This document shows positions 17,963 through 24,676 of a stretch of 64,000 nt of DNA, piece by piece. A program made the position numbers and the translations under genes. Below the pieces are notes generated by a model that saw only the letters and a list, made by a program, of their open reading frames with translations, did not search any database and was not told where the DNA came from. The stretch's first letter is position 1. Every line of letters starts with the position of its first letter. The DNA is from Cellulosilyticum lentocellum DSM 5427 (GTDB lineage: Bacteria; Bacillota; Clostridia; Lachnospirales; Cellulosilyticaceae): contig NC_015275.1 of the NCBI RefSeq assembly GCF_000178835.2, positions 3,997,001-4,061,000 of the forward strand, written 5' to 3'.

Positions 17963-18826
17963 ATGTTATCTAAAAAACTTACTATTACCCTTATAGGGAC
18001 ATCTATTTTACTTTGTACATCTCTTATTGCCGCTCCAGCTTTAAAGCATGTTAAAGCCATGCTTAATCCAACAGTTCAATATACCTTAGATGGCAATACT
18101 ATTTTAAAGGGTACACAAACACTTAACTACAATAATAAGAACTATGTTTCTGTAGCTGAGCTCGCAAATGCACTTGGGCTTGAAGTAAGCTACAAGGACA
18201 ATGTGGTAAGCTTTGTAACACCAACTACTCCTGTAACTCCAGAAACACCAGCTTCTGAAAGTATAACCATTGCCAAAGCTACTATTAAAGAAATTTCTCT
18301 TGAAACTAAACAAGTAACTATCTTACCTGAAGGTAAAACTGATGAAGTAAACAATTACATAGTTTTAAATATTGGTGATGATACCCACATCAAACATTAC
18401 CTTAACAAAGCAATCTACAAAATCAATGATTTAAAGACTGGAATGACTATTAGTGCTACTCATAGTCCTGCTATGACACGTTCTATTCCTCCTCAAACAG
18501 CTGCCTTTACCATTACCATCCTTGAAGAAGATTCATCTACTGAAATTACTTCTGAAGCTATTACTTTAGACAAAATGGTAGTTGCAGAAGTAAACCATAA
18601 AGAAAATTACTTTACAGTAACACCTCAAGGTGCTGATGCAAAAGATATTAATGTACAAACTATTATTAGGTATGATCAAAAAACTAAACTCAGCTTTGAT
18701 GACAGTTCAAAACAATCTAATATTAATTCACTTAAAGTAGGTTCACTTGTTACACTTCGTGTAAGTCCTGCTATGACACTCTCTATTCCTCCACAAACTT
18801 TTGTGTTAGAAATTCAAGTACATTAA
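17963..18826 (+). CDS. Secreted copper-amine-oxidase-N-domain-like protein with a duplicated SPAMTxSIPPQT motif
   Basis: This 287-residue exported protein has a signal peptide or anchor (about 1-30). A short copper-amine-oxidase N-terminal-like domain follows (YTLDGNTILKGTQTLNYNNKNYVSVAELANALGLEV, about 38-85) and a Thr/Pro linker. Two ~85-residue repeats then end in HSPAMTRSIPPQTAAFTITI and VSPAMTLSIPPQTFVLEIQV. Family knowledge: the N-terminal domain is common in clostridial surface proteins and is not enzymatic. The duplicated motif has two Met and three Pro residues at fixed positions and may bind a ligand or metal, but this is unproven. SD AGGAGG. Single gene. Confidence 0.72.
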   Translation: MLSKKLTITLIGTSILLCTSLIAAPALKHVKAMLNPTVQYTLDGNTILKGTQTLNYNNKNYVSVAELANALGLEVSYKDNVVSFVTPTTPVTPETPASESITIAKATIKEISLETKQVTILPEGKTDEVNNYIVLNIGDDTHIKHYLNKAIYKINDLKTGMTISATHSPAMTRSIPPQTAAFTITILEEDSSTEITSEAITLDKMVVAEVNHKENYFTVTPQGADAKDINVQTIIRYDQKTKLSFDDSSKQSNINSLKVGSLVTLRVSPAMTLSIPPQTFVLEIQVH

Positions 18827-18916
18827 TTACACTTAACCGTATGAAAAAGGTTAGCTTCCATGTATAATAACTACAGAACTTGCTTTTACGCAAGATTACA
18901 TTTAAGGAGGCTTACA

Positions 18917-20206
18917 ATGATTAATACTTTAACAACTAACCTAATGAATTTCATTGATGCAAGTCCAACTATGTTCCATACCATTGCATCTTGTAAAAAT
19001 ATTTTAGAAACAGAGTCCTTTTGCTATTTAGAACCTAATAAACCTTGGAACCTTCAAGTAGGTGGCAAATACTATACGACGCTTAATGATTCTGCTCTTA
19101 TTGCTTTTGTTATTAACTCTAACGATTTTATTAATGAAGGCTTTAAGATCATTGGTACTCATGGTGATGTACCTGGCTTTAGAATTAAACCAAATGCTGA
19201 AATGAATACAGATGGCTATGTTAAACTTAATACAGAAGGTTATGGTGGTGCTATCTTAAGTACTTGGTTTGATAGACCCCTCTCTATTGCTGGTCGTGTG
19301 GCTTTAAAATCTGATGATTTACTTCATCCAGAAACACACCTTGTAGACTTAAATAGACCTATTGTTATTATTCCAAACTTAGCTATTCATATGAATCGTG
19401 AGGTAAATACAGGCGTTAACTTTAATAAACAAAAGGATACACTTCCAATTCTTACCTATACTCACGAAGCAGTTAAAGAATCTTATATCCTTGAAGTATT
19501 AGCCGAAGCACTTAACGTTAAAGCTGAAGATATTCTTGATGCTGATCTTTTCCTTTATCCTTTTGAAAAAAGTATGTGTGTAGGTTTAAAGGAAGAATTT
19601 ATCTCAGCACCAAGACTTGATGACCTCTCTATGACTTATAGTGGTTTAAATGCCATCCTTCATAACAGCTCACAAAAAGGTATCTCTATGTTTGTTTGCT
19701 TTGACAATGAAGAAGTAGGAAGTCACACAAGACAGGGTGCAGATTCTCCTTACTTAATTCGCACCTTAGAACGTATTCTTTTAGCTTTTGGTAAAACGAG
19801 AGAAGAGCTTTTCATAGCTCTTGATAACTCTTTTATATTATCTGGAGATGTAGCTCACCTTTCTCATCCAAACTATATGGAAAAAAGCGATCCTACTAAT
19901 AAAGTACTTCCTGGTAAAGGGCCTGCTATTAAAGTAAATGCCAACTTTAGTTATAGTACAGATAGCGATTCTGCTGCTGTATTTGCTGGTATTTGTAAGA
20001 CTAATAATATTCCATACCAGACTTTTGTTAATCGTTCTGATGAAAGAGGCGGCTCTACTATTGGTCCTGTAGCAGCCTCTCACTTAGGAATCCGCTCAGT
20101 AGATATTGGAACACCAATGCTTGCTATGCACTCAGCTAGAGAACTTATGGCAGCTGAAGATTTTATTTATACATGTGAAGCTATGAAGGCTTTCTTTAGC
20201 CTATAA
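18917..20206 (+). CDS. M18 family aminopeptidase (aspartyl aminopeptidase type)
   Basis: This is a ~429-residue zinc aminopeptidase. GTHGDVPGFRIKP carries the first metal-ligand His. CFDNEEVGSHTRQGA provides the Glu pair. SGDVAHLSHPNY and the end region IGTPMLAMHSARE complete the metal site. I start at ATG 18917, which has AAGGAGG 8 bases before it. The longer frame (18860) has no ribosome site. The product is probably a cytosolic enzyme releasing N-terminal acidic or neutral residues. It is monocistronic, ending in a perfect hairpin terminator. Confidence 0.94.
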   Translation: MINTLTTNLMNFIDASPTMFHTIASCKNILETESFCYLEPNKPWNLQVGGKYYTTLNDSALIAFVINSNDFINEGFKIIGTHGDVPGFRIKPNAEMNTDGYVKLNTEGYGGAILSTWFDRPLSIAGRVALKSDDLLHPETHLVDLNRPIVIIPNLAIHMNREVNTGVNFNKQKDTLPILTYTHEAVKESYILEVLAEALNVKAEDILDADLFLYPFEKSMCVGLKEEFISAPRLDDLSMTYSGLNAILHNSSQKGISMFVCFDNEEVGSHTRQGADSPYLIRTLERILLAFGKTREELFIALDNSFILSGDVAHLSHPNYMEKSDPTNKVLPGKGPAIKVNANFSYSTDSDSAAVFAGICKTNNIPYQTFVNRSDERGGSTIGPVAASHLGIRSVDIGTPMLAMHSARELMAAEDFIYTCEAMKAFFSL

Positions 20207-20217
20207 AAGGTCAAAAT

Positions 20218-20262
20218 AAAAGTCCTGATAGGAAATTTCTAGATTTCCTATCAGGACTTTTT
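20218..20262. terminator. Terminator between convergent genes
   Basis: A stem GTCCTGATAGGAAAT with its complement, flanked by A4 and T6, ends the aminopeptidase gene and faces the BlaR1-like gene from the other side. Confidence 0.9.
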
Positions 20263-20289
20263 TATGCTTACAAACTTTTGTTTTGAAGT

Positions 20290-22410
20290 TTATTTAAGTA
20301 ATATATAAGTTGCTTTTTCTTCCTTTGTAGTCTCAAAAGAATCTTTTGTTGACTTTGTAGTTGATACTTGGAAAAATCTCATCGTATTTTCTTCATCGCC
20401 ATCTTCACCAACCAATCGATACGTAATAATACTTTCTTGTGGGTAATATTTTTTTAGAATTTTACTGAAAATAATCGGCATATTATCATAGGTATAATTC
20501 CCATCATCTAGCATGTAATATCCAAAACTTCTAGCTACTTGCCCATCAAATATAATATAATACCAATCTTTAATGACTAGACCATTTTCTGTTTCTATAT
20601 AAGTAAGTACATCTAATTGATCTGGAATACCTTTCTTCTGATTTTCTATAAAGTTGTCTAGCTTATCCCAATTAAAAGCCTCTTCAGTACCATCCTTTAT
20701 ACCTACTCTATAAGTAGCACTAGTTTTAGCCTCTTCTAATGTAAGTGGCTTTCTATTTTTTTGTGGAAGCTTGTCTAAATCCTCCCCTAAATCTGGTGTT
20801 TTAAAGCTGGATAAAATCTGATTAATTTCTTCCTTATTCACTTGTTCCAAATCAAAAAAGAGAGCATAGCCGTAAGGTGGCGGATTCGGTAAATCATAAA
20901 AAACATATTGTATATAAGAGGTTTTACCATCTTTTTTATACTGTGTTTCTATTAATGGCACGCTATAGCCCTGTATACTGGTTTGTTCAATCTCTCTCCC
21001 TTTTACTGGCAAGCCAAAGACATTAAACGCGTCCTCCATGGATATTTTATTGTTTATTAATCGCACTCCCCCCATTCTTTGATTATCTTTATATAGCCAA
21101 TTAATACTAGAATAAACATCTTGCCCCTCACTATCTCCTTGATTAAAATTTTGTATTGTCCACTGCTCAGGTACCCTTATTTCATATCCACTTATCATTA
21201 ATACCTGTTTATCTTCTGTTTCCTCTTTTATTACACCAGTAGGTTGTTGACTCTCTAATTTTAAATCTTTTTCGCCTATATCTTCTATGCTTGCCTTTTC
21301 TAAAGGCTTTGCTACTTCTCTTGTAATCCCTACACACCCACTTACTAAACCAATGCAAGTAACCATAATAAATGTTACCAAGCCTTTTTTCTTCTTATGC
21401 CCATTAACTATAACTTCAAAGCGTTGTTTTAAAGTTTGCTTATTGCCTCTAAACTGTGTAGAAAGGCTTATACTTTTTTGATGAGAGCTATCTGCCACCT
21501 TTAAAATAACTTCCATATAACTCTTCTTAGTCTCAGGTACTTCTCCCTTTAAAACCCGACTGTCACAAACAACTTCTAAATCTTCTTCTGCATATTTAGC
21601 CATAATATGTACTAATGGGTTAAACCAATGTATTCCCCTTACACTTATTAACAATAATTTATACCATAGGTCCCCATATTTATAATGTAGTAGTTCATGC
21701 TTCAATATAAAATATAATTCTTGTTCCTCATACTTCTTACTAGGTATTAAAATGTTAGGGCGCCAATAGCCCATTACCATAGGTGAATCTATCTTTTTAC
21801 ACACTTGAATTTCAATAGGTTTTGTAATATGGAGTTCTCTGCAGATTTCTTTAAATACCTGGTTAATAACCTGGTCTCTACTTGTCTGGTTCCATCGTTT
21901 ACATGATTTACGAAAACTTAGGTATAGCACCAAGTGATAACTTAGAAACAGTGTACTGCCTATTAGCCAAAAATAACTTAGGAGCAACTTTAGAGTACTT
22001 TCTACATACTTGCTATTATCCCCCATCTTTAAATCTTCTATTTGATGTTCTAATTTACCTTTATTTATTGAATCATTACTTGTTAAGCTACTACTTAATT
22101 TTTCATTTGTTGAATCCTTTTCTGTGGTTAATCCCACTAAAGCCTCAGCTTGAGAGGCATCTATACTTTGTGCCAGTATTTCTTCTTGCTGATAATTTTT
22201 AAATAAACTTTCACCTATCTGTATTAAATTCATTTGTGCTCCCCAATTAAAAGGAATCAATAATCTTATGGCTAAAACAAGCCATATACCGTACCACCAT
22301 TTAAGTGCAATTTTCTTATACAAAAAGGACCTTAACATCAATAAAACAATAATCATACCGCCTATCACAATCGATAAATCTATTGTACTAAGCCAAACCT
22401 CCCCTAACAT
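20290..22410 (-). CDS. BlaR1/MecR1-like M56 metallopeptidase sensor with an extra extracellular domain
   Basis: In this 706-residue protein the N-terminal half has four predicted helices and a zinc protease motif HELLH (His238, Glu239, His242), then VCDSRVL, as in BlaR1. After a last helix (KKKGLVTFIMVTCIGLVSG, about residue 350) there is no penicillin-binding domain. Instead about 340 residues of outside domain follow. One part is lipoprotein-like (YEIRVPEQWTIQNF). A C-terminal DUF4362-like module has GTEEAFNWDKLDNFIENQKKG. It pairs with the BlaI-type repressor two bases upstream. Signal sensing by the outside domain, followed by intramembrane cleavage of the repressor, is inferred from the family. 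Confidence 0.88.
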   Translation of the reverse strand: MLGEVWLSTIDLSIVIGGMIIVLLMLRSFLYKKIALKWWYGIWLVLAIRLLIPFNWGAQMNLIQIGESLFKNYQQEEILAQSIDASQAEALVGLTTEKDSTNEKLSSSLTSNDSINKGKLEHQIEDLKMGDNSKYVESTLKLLLSYFWLIGSTLFLSYHLVLYLSFRKSCKRWNQTSRDQVINQVFKEICRELHITKPIEIQVCKKIDSPMVMGYWRPNILIPSKKYEEQELYFILKHELLHYKYGDLWYKLLLISVRGIHWFNPLVHIMAKYAEEDLEVVCDSRVLKGEVPETKKSYMEVILKVADSSHQKSISLSTQFRGNKQTLKQRFEVIVNGHKKKKGLVTFIMVTCIGLVSGCVGITREVAKPLEKASIEDIGEKDLKLESQQPTGVIKEETEDKQVLMISGYEIRVPEQWTIQNFNQGDSEGQDVYSSINWLYKDNQRMGGVRLINNKISMEDAFNVFGLPVKGREIEQTSIQGYSVPLIETQYKKDGKTSYIQYVFYDLPNPPPYGYALFFDLEQVNKEEINQILSSFKTPDLGEDLDKLPQKNRKPLTLEEAKTSATYRVGIKDGTEEAFNWDKLDNFIENQKKGIPDQLDVLTYIETENGLVIKDWYYIIFDGQVARSFGYYMLDDGNYTYDNMPIIFSKILKKYYPQESIITYRLVGEDGDEENTMRFFQVSTTKSTKDSFETTKEEKATYILLK

Positions 22411-22412
22411 GC

Positions 22413-22796
22413 TTAGCCCTCCCTTGTATTTTCATCAATAAAATCTTTCAGTTCCTTTAAATCTTGCTCTGTAATAGTATGTCCATTGTATAAAGCTGCT
22501 ATAAGACTTTTTACAGAATTACCATGTAGTCTTTCAAGAAAAGATTTGCTTTCATTTTGTAAATAACACTTTTCATCCATAATGGCTGTATAAACATTAG
22601 ATTTACCTACACGCTCACTTTGTATAAATCCCCTCTCTACTAAACGTGCCAAGAAATTGAGTACTGTCGTATTTCCCCAAGTCTTCACACCTTTTAATTG
22701 CTTCATAATATAAGCTGAGGTTACTTCCTCATTAGCTTCCCATATAATTTTCATAATCTCTAATTCTGCATCTGGTAATCTCTTTATCTGCTCCAT
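22413..22796 (-). CDS. BlaI/MecI-family transcriptional repressor
   Basis: This ~127-residue winged-helix repressor has LPDAELEIMKIIWEANEEVTSAYIMKQL, then the recognition region TVLNFLARLVERGFIQSER and a C-terminal dimerisation helix. I start at ATG 22796 (GGAG before it). The longer frame to 22835 would run through the operator. It forms an operon with the M56 sensor and probably represses itself through the inverted sites at its promoter. Confidence 0.92.
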   Translation of the reverse strand: MEQIKRLPDAELEIMKIIWEANEEVTSAYIMKQLKGVKTWGNTTVLNFLARLVERGFIQSERVGKSNVYTAIMDEKCYLQNESKSFLERLHGNSVKSLIAALYNGHTITEQDLKELKDFIDENTREG

Positions 22797-22808
22797 TTTT
22801 TCTTCTCC

Positions 22809-22857
22809 TTCGACAAACGTAGAACATTCTCTCATCTCTCACTCTACACTTGTCGAA
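22809..22857. promoter_or_regulatory. Inverted operator pair at the blaI promoter
   Basis: TTCGACAAACGTAGA (22809-22823) and its inverted partner TCTACACTTGTCGAA (22843-22857) flank the start region. Each contains a near match to the BlaI core TACAnnTGTA. Each also contains TTGTCGAA, the Spo0A box core, so either factor is possible. Confidence 0.55.
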
Positions 22858-22869
22858 CATATCTGTCAA
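22841..22869 (-). promoter_or_regulatory. Promoter of the blaI-blaR1 unit
   Basis: The minus strand has TTGACA (22869-22864), a 17-base spacer and TAGAGT (22846-22841). The distal operator lies between the two boxes. Confidence 0.6.
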
Positions 22870-22896
22870 TAGCCAAATACCTATGTATATTTTCAT

Positions 22897-23439
22897 TTAT
22901 TGCACTCTTTTAAATTCCGTATATTTATAAGCTTTTGTTTTAAAGTCTATTTCTTCATGTATGCCAGTTTCTTTGCCTTCTATAAATAGCTGAACATCAT
23001 AAGGTCCATTAACTTTACCTGATATTAATCTGTCAGTCCAAAAATAAATATTTATATCATGCATACCTTGCTCTAATTCTACTAATGGATCTACATGTAT
23101 CCTAGCCATTGGTATATTCGGAGGGTTCATGTAACCTTCTTGAAAAAAAGACCATTTCTTTCCAGAATCATCTTTTTTTATCAAATCTCCACCAATTCGG
23201 TACTCATCCTCTTGAGTAATATTTACCTTCAGCATTACTTTTATATAAGTACCCAATTCATTATTCTCTAATTCTACTACTTGGCAAGTTACATATTTGT
23301 CAAAAATATTAGGAATTGCTGTCACTTCATATTGCTGTATATCGATATATTTTATCTTTTGATTTTTGAGATTTACAAATAAGCTTATAACTACAACTGA
23401 AATAATTGTAGACGAACATAGTAAATAGTTTTTTTTCAT
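22897..23439 (-). CDS. Membrane-anchored extracellular protein of unknown function (180 aa)
   Basis: One N-terminal hydrophobic helix (NYLLCSSTIISVVVISLFV, about 4-22) has no clear lipobox. A beta-rich outside domain follows (EVTAIPNIFDKYVTCQVVELENNELGTYIKVML ... DINIYFWTDRLISGKVNGPYDVQLF). The sequence pattern suggests an Ig-like or C2-like fold, but I recognise no family. It is a single gene upstream of, and in the same direction as, the BlaI/BlaR1 pair. It could be a small sensor or a resistance-associated factor of that pair. This is context only. Confidence 0.7.
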   Translation of the reverse strand: MKKNYLLCSSTIISVVVISLFVNLKNQKIKYIDIQQYEVTAIPNIFDKYVTCQVVELENNELGTYIKVMLKVNITQEDEYRIGGDLIKKDDSGKKWSFFQEGYMNPPNIPMARIHVDPLVELEQGMHDINIYFWTDRLISGKVNGPYDVQLFIEGKETGIHEEIDFKTKAYKYTEFKRVQ

Positions 23440-23699
23440 CTATTTTCTCCACTATTAAATTTTATTACCCAAATTAATTATACAAATATTCAATCAATAA
23501 TAAAAGACTAAATTAAAATTTGTCTTAGGGTTTATCAGAAAGGACGTCTGGGAGAAAATGAGGTTAGTCTATAGTATACATTTTATATATGCACAAAATT
23601 ATATATTTAAGTTCTTACTTATATTTCTAGGTATTTATTTCATTTTTTATTAGGGATTCGGATTTCTGACCACATATATAGAAGTGTAAAAACAAATTA

Positions 23700-24134
23700 A
23701 ATAACTTCCCACGGCAAATTACCACAGCTTCAACCTGAGGAACTGACCGGGTCAGCCAAGTCTCAATCTATTGTTATAGGTACCTCTGGACTTAAGGAAA
23801 ATGTTCACTGGTGCGCTGCAAGGAAGGCGCCACTTATAAGTTGTTTTAAATGTTTTTATATCTTGCATTACCAAATAAAGTTTTAAACCAGAGTCTTAAA
23901 GCCTTAGTTTCCTATCATAAGGGTGCACCGGCTAAGACAATAAGAGCTCCTCACTCATTGGTTTGACTTTCATCACTAGTCTTAGTAGGCACTAGGTTAT
24001 AACGCATACGTGCTGAGGAGCCATTTTGCGCCTTGATTAGGGTCTATTTAGCTAGTTATGAAAGTTAATTTCCAGAGTCTGGACCAAGGAAACACATCTT
24101 CGAGTATATATAGTACTTGGAGATGTGTTTTTTT
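23700..24134 (+). ncRNA. Structured non-coding RNA candidate (unclassified, ~430 nt)
   Basis: There is no reading frame of note, yet the base composition is more balanced than the flanks and local pairing is strong. CTGAC/GTCAG lies at about 23744-23756, and GTGCGC pairs with GCGCCAC at about 23811-23832. Two interleaved helices could form a pseudoknot: CTAAGAC (23932-23938) with GTCTTAG (23979-23985), and GCTCCTCA (23946-23953) with TGAGGAGC (24014-24021). A possible closing stem pairs CTCTGG (23784-23789) with CCAGAG (24072-24077). It ends in a rho-independent terminator. It does not show the signatures of RNase P RNA, tmRNA, SRP RNA or the riboswitches that I know. The 5' end is a guess. 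Confidence 0.5.
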
Positions 24135-24138
24135 GTGT
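24091..24138 (+). terminator. Terminator of the ncRNA candidate
   Basis: AACACATCT (24091-24099) pairs with AGATGTGTT (24121-24129), and the stem continues inward through AGTA/TACT. A run of T7 follows on the plus strand. There is no upstream plus-strand protein gene, so the transcript it ends must be non-coding. Confidence 0.85.
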
Positions 24139-24203
24139 TTTTTTGCGTTCTTTAATTGCTATTAACATGATTTGTCGTTACGCCTTCTTCCCAGGCTGCC
24201 TCA

Positions 24204-24467
24204 ATGTCGTGGATGTTTATGAGTTCAATAACGTTTGTGAAAATGAGGGAGAAGGCTGCCTGGAAGAGTGACTTGGGAGAATTTTTTAGAGGCACTTGGC
24301 GAACGTTTTGGATGGGTTTTAGCATGAGTGTCTGACCAGCGGGAGTTTTCATGCGTTCATCCAAATAAGTGAGCCTAGTGCCTCTAAAAAATTTGAACCG
24401 GAACTCTGGAAGGTAGTCCTCTCCCTCATTTTCCTCCAGACGTAATTCTCCATAAACACCGAGACAA
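24204..24467. repeat. Long palindromic element, copy 2
   Basis: This ~260-base imperfect palindrome has a basal stem TGTCGTGGATGTTTATGAG with its partner at 24448-24466. The mid-stem is AAAATGAGGGAG/CTCCCTCATTTT, the inner arm is TTTAGAGGCACTTGGCGAACG with its partner at 24362-24389, and the apical stem is GCATGA/TCATGC-type. Compared on the same strand with copy 1, the core GGCACTA-GCTCACTT-TTTGGATGAACGC is shared while the arms differ with pairing kept. A 130-codon minus frame over it (24152-24544) is not conserved in copy 1. Confidence 0.8.
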
Positions 24468-24676
24468 GTTTCTGTTTGTTTAACATTAACACATAATCTT
24501 TTACTTTTAGATACTTTCCATAAATTTCTCAATATTTTAAGCAAAAAAATCTATCTCCACTTTTCTCCCTATAGTTAGTGTTTTATTGTATAATATGTAT
24601 TAACTATTCTAACATCTACATGTTTCTTTAGGATGGATTCTAAGATTTTATCTTATATATCATTGGAGGTACACCT

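Larger units (their letters stand above)
23544..24443. repeat. Possible composite element bounded by 20-base inverted repeats
   Basis: ACGTCTGGGAGAAAATGAGG (23544-23563) has an inverted partner at 24424-24443 that matches 19 of 20 bases. Between them lie an AT-rich stretch, the structured RNA candidate and most of palindrome copy 2. I see no transposase and no clear target-site duplication. The right repeat is also part of the copy-2 stem, so the arrangement could be chance overlap of a solo fragment with a full copy. Confidence 0.4.

Noticed and set aside
23700-24134. RNase P RNA, tmRNA or SRP RNA
   Set aside because: The length fits RNase P or tmRNA, but the conserved GAGGAAAGUCC, the tmRNA end signature and the SRP GGAAGGAAGCAGCC loop are absent. 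It is kept as unclassified.
24152-24544. 130-codon minus-strand open frame
   Set aside because: It lies across palindrome copy 2. The same frame in copy 1 is broken by a stop (TAA in the NVH-stop-VP region), so the reading frame is not what is conserved.
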